Source: a virus. Taken from it: a DNA stretch of 49,146 bases. Made by a program: the position numbers and the translations under genes. Positions 29,716 through 37,425 of the stretch are shown one piece after another (within the stretch, counting starts at the first letter, position 1; every line of letters starts with the position of its first letter). Below the pieces are notes generated by a model that made no database searches, was not told where the DNA came from, and saw only the letters and a program-made list of their open reading frames with translations. The stretch is from IMG/VR virus record IMGVR_UViG_3300014497_000003, positions 1-49,146 of that record, one strand, 5' to 3'.

Positions 29716-30011
29716 TAATGGTTCTCCGGAGAACTGATAGCGGCTCTGAGGATATCTAGTACCTTCTGCTGTCCGTGTGCGCTCAGACCTGTGTACGTCC
29801 AGCCCATTCCATTCCATACCTTGCCTTGATCGGCTCGGTATTCAGCGTCCTTCAATGCTGCGCGCAGAGATTCGTTTTCGGCCTTGAGCTTATCTGTGTA
29901 CTCCATCCACTCCTGGCGCTCTACTGAGCGATACAGCGTCAAATCCCTAATCTGCTCAAGTAGCAGGTTTACGTCGGCGTGATACTCGCCAGTCAACCGT
30001 GAATCACTCAT
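29715..30011 (-). CDS. Coiled-coil early protein with LTGEYHADV start
   Basis: 98 residues: MSDSRLTGEYHADVNLLLEQ, then a Glu/Lys/Leu coiled coil (KLKAENESLRAALKDAEYRA). The motif LTGEYHADV is repeated in 32134-32307 and echoed in 44737-45018. GGAGGGG stands before the ATG at 30011. Function unknown. Confidence 0.6.
   Translation of the reverse strand: MSDSRLTGEYHADVNLLLEQIRDLTLYRSVERQEWMEYTDKLKAENESLRAALKDAEYRADQGKVWNGMGWTYTGLSAHGQQKVLDILRAAISSPENH
29718..29737. repeat. Dispersed palindrome, site b
   Basis: GTTCTCCGGAGAAC (29721-29734), perfect over 14 bp, at the junction of two overlapping genes; flanks GG/TG deviate from the consensus. Confidence 0.55.
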
Positions 30012-30084
30012 ACACCCCTCCAATAACTAATTTTCACCTTAACGGCAGGCATTAAATACAAGTAGGCGAACCATGTGCAAGCAA

Positions 30085-30429
30085 TTATTGGCATGGGGCG
30101 GCTCCGATTTCTGATGCTGCGAAAACTATTGCCATTCTAGTGGCCGAAAATTCGTCAGAGTCAGCGTGATTGTATTCAATGTTCGCTCCATGCATTGGGC
30201 CTGTCGAATACCCGACCATCGTTGCCGGTGGATCTGAGCGCTTGAATATGGTTACCCACATGCCAAGCTTAACCGCCAGTCTAAGCGCATCCCCGTCGTC
30301 CACTAATGGTTCCCACCGCCTCAGAATAGCCCCATCCTTAGCCAGGTAGTTCGCGCCATCCGAGTCAGTCCACAGGTCACACTCAATCGCTCTGGCTGCG
30401 TTTTTTAGGGTTGTGGTTGAGATGGTCAT
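30085..30429 (-). CDS. Conserved phage protein of unknown function, 114 residues
   Basis: ARAIECDLWTDSDGANYLAK and RRWEPLVDDGDALRLAVKLG form the 'WNPL.DDGDAL.LAV.L' pattern typical of small conserved phage proteins. Overlaps the upstream gene by 4 bases. Role unknown. Confidence 0.65.
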   Translation of the reverse strand: MTISTTTLKNAARAIECDLWTDSDGANYLAKDGAILRRWEPLVDDGDALRLAVKLGMWVTIFKRSDPPATMVGYSTGPMHGANIEYNHADSDEFSATRMAIVFAASEIGAAPCQ

Positions 30430-30632
30430 TTGGCGTCCTCAATCATTGAGCAAAGACTGTTGTTCGTCTGGACGATAGCGCTCTCAATCAGAAGATCTGG
30501 ATACCGTGTGCTGTCTAGCTCTGACTGGCTGATCGGGTGGCACGCTCTGTACGCTGCGTCACCGTCTCTAACAATTGCCGAGATCTGATAGACCCCGCAA
30601 TGCTTTCTGCATTCCCACACAGGATATTTCAT
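30426..30632 (-). CDS. Unknown early protein, 68 residues
   Basis: MKYPVWECRKHCGVYQISAI..., with four Cys. ATG at 30632 has GGAGGGG directly ahead; a longer frame reaches into the terminator upstream and is rejected. Confidence 0.6.
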   Translation of the reverse strand: MKYPVWECRKHCGVYQISAIVRDGDAAYRACHPISQSELDSTRYPDLLIESAIVQTNNSLCSMIEDAK

Positions 30633-30650
30633 AACCCCTCCAAAAATAAT

Positions 30651-30680
30651 CCAAAAAGAAAGGCTCACATTAGGAGCCTT
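30651..30680 (-). terminator. Internal terminator of the early operon
   Basis: Minus strand AAGGCTC / GAGCCTT stem followed by TCTTTTTGG. Weak T-run; probably partial. Confidence 0.55.
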
Positions 30681-30698
30681 TTGGTGGTTTTGCAATGG

Positions 30699-30785
30699 TT
30701 ATCTGTAAATATAAAGAGTTACTGCCATTCCGCAGAAATACGCAGCCATTACCAACAAAAATGCATGATCGCCGCTTATCATCAT
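30699..30785 (-). CDS. Single-helix membrane peptide, 28 residues
   Basis: MMISGDHAFLLVMAAYFCGM then AVTLYIYR: one transmembrane helix. The ATG overlaps the preceding stop (ATGA), arguing for translation by coupling. Too short for most gene finders. Confidence 0.45.
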   Translation of the reverse strand: MMISGDHAFLLVMAAYFCGMAVTLYIYR

Positions 30786-31033
30786 TTCAGTATTTCCCGC
30801 GCCAACCGCTGAATGTCGGCCCACAATTGCGATGAGGGCGATTCGTCGTATTGGCTTAGCATCTTAGCTAGGCGTATTCCGGCTGGTTTGTGGGTGTCTT
30901 CTGTAGCGTAGAACTGTGTTGGCGGCAAGAGATAGCTTTCATAACAAGGGATCTCGGTAACAACTTCCCGCCCAGCTATCGCTGCGGCTACTAAATGTGT
31001 CGGTAGCTGGCATGGCATTGGTGTTCCGATCAT
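30782..31033 (-). CDS. Unknown early protein, 83 residues
   Basis: MIGTPMPCQLPTHLVAAAIA..., hydrophilic end (SQLWADIQRLAREILK). Coupled by 4-base overlap. Not recognised. Confidence 0.6.
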   Translation of the reverse strand: MIGTPMPCQLPTHLVAAAIAGREVVTEIPCYESYLLPPTQFYATEDTHKPAGIRLAKMLSQYDESPSSQLWADIQRLAREILK

Positions 31034-31230
31034 TTCTCTTCATCCTTAGCGGGGTTCGCCCCTTGCTGATTATTGGAGTACTCCATAAGCCACTTATACT
31101 GCGGCGACTGAGGATCAATTACGTCCTCGAGGTTTTGTGCTCCGTCATTGGTAATCATAGAAATAATCGCCATTCGCTGGCTATGATCAATCACAGCCAT
31201 CAACTCCATCTGATTAGGAGGCGCGCTCAT
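31030..31230 (-). CDS. Unknown early protein, 66 residues
   Basis: Helical, polar (MSAPPNQMELMAVIDHSQRM..., NNQQGANPAKDEEK). Coupled on both sides. Not recognised. Confidence 0.6.
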   Translation of the reverse strand: MSAPPNQMELMAVIDHSQRMAIISMITNDGAQNLEDVIDPQSPQYKWLMEYSNNQQGANPAKDEEK

Positions 31231-31523
31231 TTCAGAAGCTCCATTACTTTCCAGTAAAGGTCGCGGTCAGGCTTATCCTGGTATTCCTGGCTCAAATCTT
31301 CCATGGCTTCGAACCACTTTCGGAATAGATTCAGCTCTTCCTTGCTGAATGTCATCTCATGGCAGCGGGTGAAGGTGTCGAGGCGGGCGTCTAGCTCTTC
31401 GCATTTAGCCACGATATCGTCTGTTGCATGAGCGCCATCGTATGGATAGTACTCGCCATTAGCAAAATAGATGCCCTCAGGCACCGGCCAAATCTCTTCA
31501 AACTTTGCGCGAATGTTGTTCAT
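31227..31523 (-). CDS. Unknown early protein, 98 residues
   Basis: Starts MNNIRAKFEEIWPVPEGIYF with 'YYPYDGAHATDDI', followed by charged helices. The opening 'F.....PVP.G..F....Y.P..G....' resembles small phage proteins that occur in arrays. Role unknown. About 60 noncoding bases lie between it and the next gene. Confidence 0.6.
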   Translation of the reverse strand: MNNIRAKFEEIWPVPEGIYFANGEYYPYDGAHATDDIVAKCEELDARLDTFTRCHEMTFSKEELNLFRKWFEAMEDLSQEYQDKPDRDLYWKVMELLK

Positions 31524-31583
31524 TCTTCCTCCAATCCCAATATATGGGATCTTGGCGATTATTTGGTCAGGATTGTATACAAG

Positions 31584-31853
31584 TTATTGAATTGTTGTGG
31601 CTTTTGCAATCGCATCTTGTATCACTTTCCATGCGTGATCTGGAATCTGGCCGTTGTCGTTTTCGATGTTCTGTAGTGCGTGGAGTAGATCAGGCGCAGC
31701 GGCGATCAATACGGCATCGCCAACTGAGAATCCGCAAACCTTATCCATATACAAACGTGTTGGGCCAATGAGGAACGCTGCGCCGCTTGGATTTGTTGCC
31801 GGAGATCCTTGCGGGCTATACCAATACCACGGCCCTTTAGTATACTGACTCAT
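31584..31853 (-). CDS. Conserved phage protein (DALLIAAAPDLL type), 89 residues
   Basis: MSQYTKGPWYWYSPQGS... and VGDAVLIAAAPDLLHALQNI, which is the very common 'ANA.LIAAAPDLL.AL' phage motif ending in a helix with a regular I-E-x-A pattern. Unknown function. Confidence 0.7.
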   Translation of the reverse strand: MSQYTKGPWYWYSPQGSPATNPSGAAFLIGPTRLYMDKVCGFSVGDAVLIAAAPDLLHALQNIENDNGQIPDHAWKVIQDAIAKATTIQ

Positions 31854-32137
31854 ACCTTTCCTCCACTCGCCAGCTCAATCGCCCTATGCGCCATCTCAAA
31901 CGCCTCCTTGATCGGTATTGCGTCGGGACCGGAGTTGGTTATGGCTTGTAGGGCGGATAGGAGGTCGGATTCGTATGCGCGGGAAGCCATCCAGCCCCAA
32001 TAGGCGCCATTTACGCGAGTAGAGCGATACTCATCATCCGATCCGACCTCAAACATCATCTCGATTGAGAAATCGCTATAGCCTTCTGAAGAAAGCTGCT
32101 TAGCCATCGCCGCCTCAAATTCTTCCCTGCTGCTCAT
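31850..32137 (-). CDS. Conserved phage protein (EFE..M...G.....GWMASRA type), 95 residues
   Basis: MSSREEFEAAMAKQL... with YWGWMASRAYESDLLSALQA: common short phage protein of unknown role, a relative of the 32488-32769 product (EFEAAMAK / QFEDFAKA ... WMASR / WQASR). Coupled to its neighbours. Confidence 0.65.
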   Translation of the reverse strand: MSSREEFEAAMAKQLSSEGYSDFSIEMMFEVGSDDEYRSTRVNGAYWGWMASRAYESDLLSALQAITNSGPDAIPIKEAFEMAHRAIELASGGKV

Positions 32138-32307
32138 TTCGTCTGCTCCTGCAATTTCTTAATGATCACGTCTCGACCCTGCTTCTGCCGGCCAAGCTTC
32201 CGGATCGAGCCTTTTAGTGAAATGTTGTCAGCTTCAGCCTTAGCTAGAGCCATCATCAGCATGGTTACGTCGGCATGGTATTCGCCGGTAAGCTCGATCT
32301 TATTCAT
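32134..32307 (-). CDS. Small helical protein with LTGEYHADV motif, 57 residues
   Basis: MNKIELTGEYHADVTMLMMA then a basic helical end (SIRKLGRQKQGRDVIIKKLQ). The N-terminal nine residues are identical to those of the 29715-30011 protein. ATGA overlap with the next gene. Not listed by length-limited gene calling. Confidence 0.55.
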   Translation of the reverse strand: MNKIELTGEYHADVTMLMMALAKAEADNISLKGSIRKLGRQKQGRDVIIKKLQEQTK

Positions 32308-32317
32308 TCTCTATCCC

Positions 32318-32491
32318 TCAATAAAAATCAACAAAAAGCTCGCCCTTCTTTCCAAGCTCGCTCGTCTTCTCAAACTCCGACACCAGCGCCCCCACAATAG
32401 GCTTATGGTCGTCGAAGCCTGTAGCGAGTGGTAGGTCGCCGTGTTTTTCGTAGATGGCGATTAGGAGGGGGAGTAGGTCGGTAAGCATCAT
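32318..32491 (-). CDS. Unknown early protein, 57 residues
   Basis: MMLTDLLPLLIAIYEKHGDL... and GALVSEFEKTSELGKKGEL. The ATG overlaps the preceding stop by four bases. A common small phage protein shape; function unknown. Confidence 0.55.
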   Translation of the reverse strand: MMLTDLLPLLIAIYEKHGDLPLATGFDDHKPIVGALVSEFEKTSELGKKGELFVDFY

Positions 32492-32769
32492 CGCGCAGTA
32501 ATTCCTTGGTCAGCCAGTGCTTCGGTGATTTGCTCAATAGTGAATAGGTTGGTTGATATGTAAAGCCCCGGCTCGTCCTCTTCAACGTAACCAGGCCAGA
32601 ACGGATCTGGCAGCGTTACCACCAGAGATTCGCGTGATGCCTGCCACGCTTCCCACATGTGCTGCGTACGCGGAAATCTAAACGTTGCGTAATTATCAGG
32701 GTATTTCGAAAGCTCCAAATTCACATGATTTGCTTTCGCAAAGTCCTCAAACTGCTGCCTGCTATCCAT
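32488..32769 (-). CDS. Conserved phage protein, 93 residues
   Basis: MDSRQQFEDFAKANHVNLEL... and QHMWEAWQASRESLVVTLP, the usual 'W.AW.ASR' pattern of a widespread phage family without assigned role. GGAGGGGTGTG precedes the ATG at 32769. Confidence 0.7.
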   Translation of the reverse strand: MDSRQQFEDFAKANHVNLELSKYPDNYATFRFPRTQHMWEAWQASRESLVVTLPDPFWPGYVEEDEPGLYISTNLFTIEQITEALADQGITAR

Positions 32770-32793
32770 CACACCCCTCCAAACTCTCAATTT

Positions 32794-32815
32794 AACTGTT
32801 CTCTGGAAAACACTT
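32794..32815. repeat. Dispersed palindrome, site c
   Basis: Core CTGTTCTCTGGAAAACAC, an imperfect copy of the consensus, in the 45-base gap between two early genes, overlapping the stop of 32814-33284. Confidence 0.5.
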
Positions 32816-33284
32816 ACTTGCGGTAGCCGAGTATGTCGTATACATAAGCCGCCCATGCTCGAAGCTGGTCATTGTCGTGGTCGTGAACCATTTCCTCAAT
32901 CGCCTTTTCTCGTTCTTCCGCCGCGATCTGCTCGGGAGTGCGGATTGGGCGGAAGAATGCCATGCGCAGGCATGTCTCCGAGGATTCATGGCCATCACGG
33001 CGGAACCATGTCTCCTCTCCGCTATGTCCGAGGATTTCAACCTTCACCCAGCCATCATGATTAGGATGCCATTCGCATACCGTCCCAACTGGTGGCAGGC
33101 CTTTACCATTCCACTTAGCCTTATGCACCTCTTGGAATCCAAACGTCCAGCTTGAGCGTCCGTCAAAATTGTATCCGCGCTCGTTAATGGCAAGCGACAC
33201 ACCATGGAACTCAACGATAGCCCGATCATTGAATGCCTTCTCCAAAATTGCTGCATGTGCCTTATCGCGAATTTCCAGTTTCAT
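32814..33284 (-). CDS. Accessory protein with GLPPVGTVCE domain, 156 residues
   Basis: N-terminal 50 residues unlike the paralogue; residues about 58-130 carry WNGKGLPPVGTVCEWHPNHD, then FFRPIRTPEQIAAEEREKAI. It is paralogous in this part to the 21558-22112 product. First gene of the early minus-strand operon, behind the promoter at 33320-33348. Unknown role. Confidence 0.65.
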   Translation of the reverse strand: MKLEIRDKAHAAILEKAFNDRAIVEFHGVSLAINERGYNFDGRSSWTFGFQEVHKAKWNGKGLPPVGTVCEWHPNHDGWVKVEILGHSGEETWFRRDGHESSETCLRMAFFRPIRTPEQIAAEEREKAIEEMVHDHDNDQLRAWAAYVYDILGYRK

Positions 33285-33319
33285 TTCCTTCCCCTACCAA
33301 ATGCTCTGAATGTGAAAAC

Positions 33320-33348
33320 AATTTACGGTGCTGCTGGGTTGGCGTCAA
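33320..33348 (-). promoter_or_regulatory. Promoter of the early minus-strand operon
   Basis: TTGACG (33348-33343), 17-bp spacer, TAAATT (33325-33320), about 36 bases before the first ATG at 33284. Confidence 0.6.
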
Positions 33349-33398
33349 GCACATTCGCAGGAAATTGCAGCTCTTGCTTTTCTGCCAGGATCGCCATT

Positions 33399-33615
33399 GG
33401 TCACAACTCCCTCCGTCTAAAGACTGGAGGTAGGTGTGTGACCACTAAGGAAACGGTCACACCGTGGTCACAACTACTTTTTAAATCTGAAAATACATCA
33501 ATGATAACAGGTGTTTGCGTGGTCACATCAATGTGACCGGAGCCTGTGACCACTGTGACCATGGTCACAAATATGGGTGTGACCAAGACCCTCAATTGTG
33601 ACCACTTTTGTGACC
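33399..33615. repeat. Iteron array, putative replication origin
   Basis: Twelve copies of TGTGACC (either strand) in 217 bp; GTGACC/GGTCAC hexamers begin at 33399, 33438, 33455, 33466, 33521, 33533, 33546, 33555, 33563, 33579, 33598 and 33610. Consensus TGTGACCAc. An A+T-rich stretch (33474-33510) lies in the centre. The array sits just downstream of the RepA-like helicase gene. Chance expectation for such a 7-mer here is well below one. Confidence 0.7.
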
Positions 33616-33628
33616 GTTCGATAGCATG

Positions 33629-34849
33629 CTAATAAACTTCGCATCGAGTGATTTTTCCGTTCAAATCCTTTGAAATCCACTCATCTGCTAGCAACTTCTT
33701 GATTCCTCGGTCCCACGCCATTTTTGTGTTGCTGTCACGCTTATCAGTGCCCATCTTCGAAAAGAACGAGTCACGCAGCGGCGTGTAGAAAACCCAGTCG
33801 TCACCAGTTCGCGCCATTTCGTGCGCTATAAGGTTGTTGATCATCTGAGGACTACCAGAAAGATCGTCCCTCGACGGCTGGCCGCTATCGTTACTCAGGG
33901 TCAGCGTAAGACTTCCCATCTCAACCCCCTTGCTATCCTTGCGCCCGATCTCAACCACGTTCAGCTTGAACGTCATGTCGTCGAACGGATCAGAGTCTTT
34001 AGCCTTGGTGCATGACAGCTTTGTTACCTTCTTGGCTGGACTGACCACTTTGAATTCAAAGTCGCAGGCAGCTCGCAATGCGCTGGAACCTCGAGCGCCT
34101 TTGTCCGCATCCTTGCCGCTGTGGTGAACTACCAGTACTGTCGCCCCGGTAGACGCCCGAATGTTGTCGCAGGCACGAACAAATGCACCCATATCGGTAG
34201 CTGAGTTTTCTTCGCCCTCAAACGAGCGGGCCAGGGTGTCAACTACTATTAGTTTGATTGGTTCATTGATTGCCTTCGCAGCAGCTAGGCACAAGTCAAC
34301 AAATATTTGGCACTCGAGCGGCTTGTTAATGGTTACTGCCGTGCCAAGGATCGCAAGGTTGTTTAGTTTCTTCCCGTGCCGAATCTCCCAAGCCTTTTTC
34401 CGCAAGTGCAGGCCGGTAGCACCCTCAGCACCAACATAGATAACATGGCCTGGATTATCGGTGTCGTTACCGTGCCACTTCAACCCGGAAGCAACGCATG
34501 CGCTAAGATCCATCCCAACGAATGACTTGTAAGAGCCCGAAGGACCATAAACAACGCCAAATGCATCAACCGGCAAGACTTGGTAGATAAGCCACTGCTG
34601 GCTGGCGATCCGATCAAGCGCGGCGTCTGAGTCGTACGATAGCCACTTGAGCAGCGGGTTTTCTTCTTTGTTAGCCTCGTACTCCGCTAGCTCGTGTTGA
34701 TATAATTCGTGTGCAAGTGTTTCAGCCTTGACCGCATCAGTGATTTGGTCGATTACTTCAGGCGTCCAGTCTTCTAACTCGCCGAGCCTTTTTACCTCTC
34801 TTTGCGCATCCTCATACCGAAGCAGCGCCTGTTCGACGGCTTCGTTCAT
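33629..34849 (-). CDS. RepA-like replicative helicase / AAA ATPase
   Basis: 406 residues. Walker A VVYGPSGSYKSFVGMDLSA (about 98-116), Walker B IKLIVVDTLARSF (about 200), and VLVVHHSGKDADKGARGSSA (about 240) are typical of the RepA/AAA_25 hexameric ATPases. The end (about 330-406) resembles a small winged-helix domain. It should unwind DNA at the neighbouring iteron origin. ATG at 34849 overlaps the AlpA-like stop (ATGA) with GGAG upstream. Confidence 0.8.
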   Translation of the reverse strand: MNEAVEQALLRYEDAQREVKRLGELEDWTPEVIDQITDAVKAETLAHELYQHELAEYEANKEENPLLKWLSYDSDAALDRIASQQWLIYQVLPVDAFGVVYGPSGSYKSFVGMDLSACVASGLKWHGNDTDNPGHVIYVGAEGATGLHLRKKAWEIRHGKKLNNLAILGTAVTINKPLECQIFVDLCLAAAKAINEPIKLIVVDTLARSFEGEENSATDMGAFVRACDNIRASTGATVLVVHHSGKDADKGARGSSALRAACDFEFKVVSPAKKVTKLSCTKAKDSDPFDDMTFKLNVVEIGRKDSKGVEMGSLTLTLSNDSGQPSRDDLSGSPQMINNLIAHEMARTGDDWVFYTPLRDSFFSKMGTDKRDSNTKMAWDRGIKKLLADEWISKDLNGKITRCEVY

Positions 34850-35004
34850 AGAGTCAGCTCCCACGCCTCAATGTCAGACACCCTCCATTTGTTGCAGCCT
34901 AGCCAGACCGGCTGAGGAAAACCACGGTTATCAATCCAGCGGTAGATAGTGCGATCAGAAACCCCAAAGCGCCCAGCGACATCCCCAATTTTCAAATACT
35001 GCAT
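34846..35004 (-). CDS. AlpA/excisionase-like HTH protein
   Basis: 52 residues: MQYLKIGDVAGRFGVSDRTI then YRWIDNRGFPQPVWLG and WRVSDIEAW, the winged-helix signature of AlpA/Xis-like proteins. GGAGAG lies before the chosen ATG; an upstream ATG at 35031 is less well placed. Coupled to the helicase gene, so probably a replication or transcription regulator rather than an excisionase, since no integrase is present. Confidence 0.75.
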   Translation of the reverse strand: MQYLKIGDVAGRFGVSDRTIYRWIDNRGFPQPVWLGCNKWRVSDIEAWELTL

Positions 35005-35055
35005 TCCGTCTCTCCGGTCGTTGTGCGTCATAGGGTGTCAAGCTTACACCATTCT

Positions 35056-35090
35056 TTGACATGAAAAACATATTGCGGAAAACTATTTCC
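35056..35090 (+). promoter_or_regulatory. Promoter and palindrome for the replication operon
   Basis: TTGACA (35056-35061), 17-bp spacer, AAAACT (35079-35084). GGAAAACTATTTCC (35077-35090) covers the -10 and is nearly the same as the palindrome at 11909-11922. Confidence 0.5.
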
Positions 35091-35125
35091 CATGCAACCA
35101 TTAAAGCCTCAAAAAAGGAGTGGGT

Positions 35126-36931
35126 ATGACAGAGCTAAAGCTGCGTCCTGGGTATCAGGAAGAGGTATTCGGCAAGACGGTTGATTATTTCAGGTCTAGG
35201 GATGGCGCTATTCCGGCTTTTCTGGATGTCACTGTTGGTGGCGGCAAGACGGCATTGGCTGCATTCTTGGCGCGTCACGTAGCCAGTAAGGGAGGGCGCG
35301 TTCTTATCCTTGCGCGTCAGGGGGAGTTGATTCTTCAGGATGGCGCATTTGCTGAGGCTGTCGGATTGCAGGTTAGCTACTTCAGCGCATCGCTCGGTAG
35401 CAAGAATGCACACCATAACGTGGTTGCCGCCACCGAGGGAACAATCTCTAGAGCGCTCGAGACTACGTTTGCGTCTACGGCGTTCGACCTGATCCTAGTT
35501 GACGAATCGCACCAGGTTGACCACGAAGACGAGGCGACCATGATGATGCGGACGCTTCTGCATTTCCAAGAGTTGAATCCGAAGGTGCGCATACTTGGCC
35601 TCACTGGTTCGCCGTATCGGGGCACTGAGTCGATTGTAGGAGACTTCTGGGGATCTTGCATTGCTCGAGTCAGCACGGAGTCGCTTATAGATGAAGGTTG
35701 GTTGGTGCAGCCCCATTTCGGCTGGCCCGAGCATCTTGAGGATTCGTTTGACTTCTCAAGCATTGAGCAGCCCACAAGCGGCCAGGACTGGAGCGAGGAA
35801 CAGCTTGACCACTTCCGTGAAGGCGACCCGACTAAGACCCAGCGCATCATGGTTGAGGTTGTTCACCGTACGTCGGAAGGCTTGGGCGTCTTGATCTTCT
35901 CGCAGACACGCAAGCACGCCAGGGAGATCGCCGAAGCATTGCCGCCTGGATCGTGGGCTATCGTGACCGACGACACGCCGGAAGGCGAGCGCTCTGAAAT
36001 CCTTGCTCGAGCGCGATCAGGGGAATTGAAGTTCACGATCAACCTTGCGCTTCTGTCTACCGGTATCGACGTTAGCTATTGGCAGTACATCGTCTACCTG
36101 CGCCCTGTAGGCTCACTGGTGCTGCTTATTCAGTCGATAGGTCGCGTACTACGCCTGCACATCGAATCAGGCGTAGACATGAACTCAATAAGCCGAGAGG
36201 AGCGCCTAAACGAGATCGCGGCCAGTCGCAAGCCTAATGCCATGGTGTTTGACTATGCCGGCGTCATGGAGAAGCTTGGTCCGCTGTACGAGAACCCTAT
36301 CCTGGCTCAGGCGCAGTTTGAGAAGGCGAAACGCGAGGGCAGCGTCATATATTGCCCTAAATGCAGTTGCGAGAATTCGGACAAGGCCAGGCGCTGCATC
36401 GGTACGTCAAGCATGGGCGTGCGATGCGATTTCTTCTGGATCAAGCAGGACTGCCGCAAATGTGGCGCGCATAACGACGTGACTGCTCGAGATTGCCGCG
36501 TGTGTGGCGAGCAATTGCTAGATCCGAATGAGAAGTTATTGCACAAAGCATACACAGACCAAGAGCTAGTCCCGGTCGAGAAATGGGAATTCGACAAAAC
36601 AAAGAACGGCGGCATATTGGTGCGCTACATCCTAGAAGGTGACAAGCCCGATCATGGCTGGCCGATTGAGTTCTACGCTCCGTGCGGCAGCCAGACTGCT
36701 AAGCGGGTTTGGTATAACAACTTCGTCAAGCTTCACGTTCGCTGCTCAACCTGGCAGTCGAAAATTTATGTGATGCGGTCGGTTGACGCGATCTTGGGCA
36801 TGAAGGCTGCGTTTAGTAAGCCGACTCACATTGCCTATCGCATCAACGAGAAGGGCCGCCATGTAATCGGTCGGCGCAAGTTCAACAACGGCGAGACGCT
36901 GGATCAGAAAGGGGCCACGGTTAATGATTGA
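35126..36931 (+). CDS. Superfamily 2 DNA helicase with zinc-finger tail
   Basis: 601 residues. Motif I TVGGGKTALAAFLA (about 36-49), DEAH-like LVDESHQVDHED (about 125), motif III LGLTGSPYRG, motif VI region LIQSIGRVLRLH (about 338-349). Two Cys4 clusters follow (YCPKCSCENSDKARRCIG, about 408; CRKCGAHNDVTARDCRVCG, about 438). Such phage helicases serve replication or recombination. AAGGAG lies 5 bases before the ATG at 35126; a GTG six bases earlier is in frame. Overlaps the nuclease gene by 8 bases. Confidence 0.85.
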   Translation: MTELKLRPGYQEEVFGKTVDYFRSRDGAIPAFLDVTVGGGKTALAAFLARHVASKGGRVLILARQGELILQDGAFAEAVGLQVSYFSASLGSKNAHHNVVAATEGTISRALETTFASTAFDLILVDESHQVDHEDEATMMMRTLLHFQELNPKVRILGLTGSPYRGTESIVGDFWGSCIARVSTESLIDEGWLVQPHFGWPEHLEDSFDFSSIEQPTSGQDWSEEQLDHFREGDPTKTQRIMVEVVHRTSEGLGVLIFSQTRKHAREIAEALPPGSWAIVTDDTPEGERSEILARARSGELKFTINLALLSTGIDVSYWQYIVYLRPVGSLVLLIQSIGRVLRLHIESGVDMNSISREERLNEIAASRKPNAMVFDYAGVMEKLGPLYENPILAQAQFEKAKREGSVIYCPKCSCENSDKARRCIGTSSMGVRCDFFWIKQDCRKCGAHNDVTARDCRVCGEQLLDPNEKLLHKAYTDQELVPVEKWEFDKTKNGGILVRYILEGDKPDHGWPIEFYAPCGSQTAKRVWYNNFVKLHVRCSTWQSKIYVMRSVDAILGMKAAFSKPTHIAYRINEKGRHVIGRRKFNNGETLDQKGATVND

Positions 36932-37340
36932 ACGCATCGAGCAGAAGGGCGGCTACTACCTGTACCGCCCGACGATTAACCCCGCCAAGTGCAGGCCAGA
37001 GACTCCGGAGCAAATCGACTTCGTTGCATGGGTTCGCTACAACCACCCGGAACATGCTGCCATGATGGTGCATGTCGCTAACGAAGGGGATCAAAGCCCG
37101 CAGTACCGCCAGCAGCTCTATAAGATGGGCTTACTCAAAGGTGCGTCTGATCTGCTGTTCTTTATCGGGCCAGGGTGCGCCATTGAGATGAAGCAGTGCA
37201 AGTGGTCGGCCTCGACTAAGCCTGAGCAGCGCACGTTTCTGGAGAATTGGCACAAGTCGGGGAAGTTCGCAGCAATTTGCCATGGCGCCGAAGCTGCTAA
37301 GGAAGCCTTCCTTTGTTACAAAATGTTATTTGACGCATAG
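36924..37340 (+). CDS. VRR-NUC domain nuclease
   Basis: 138 residues. PETPEQIDFVAWVRYNHPEH, VANEGDQSPQYRQQLYKMGL, KGASDLLFFIGPGCAIEMKQ (catalytic D...E-x-K) and TKPEQRTFLENWHKSG define the VRR-NUC fold. Helicase plus VRR-NUC pairs occur together in many phages and probably process replication or recombination intermediates. The FCHG-AEAA end is complete. Confidence 0.85.
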   Translation: MIERIEQKGGYYLYRPTINPAKCRPETPEQIDFVAWVRYNHPEHAAMMVHVANEGDQSPQYRQQLYKMGLLKGASDLLFFIGPGCAIEMKQCKWSASTKPEQRTFLENWHKSGKFAAICHGAEAAKEAFLCYKMLFDA

Positions 37341-37360
37341 CTACGTAAGCCTATGCTTAC
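37330..37360 (+). promoter_or_regulatory. Promoter with inverted repeat before the 37426 gene
   Basis: TTGACG (37330-37335), 16-bp spacer, TATGCT (37352-37357). GTAAGC-CTAT-GCTTAC (37345-37360), a perfect 6-bp inverted repeat, covers the -10. Confidence 0.5.
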
Positions 37361-37425
37361 AACAAGCCAAGGCAAAACGTAACTTGGCCCCAACCCAAAG
37401 GTACTTAATATTGAGGTGACACATC

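Noticed and set aside
33401-33595. 64-codon minus-strand frame through the iteron array
   Set aside because: Its Val-Thr-rich product merely reflects the TGTGACC repeats; no ribosome site.
34846-35004. Excisionase as evidence for lysogeny
   Set aside because: No integrase, attachment site or CI-like repressor was found; AlpA-like proteins also serve as regulators.
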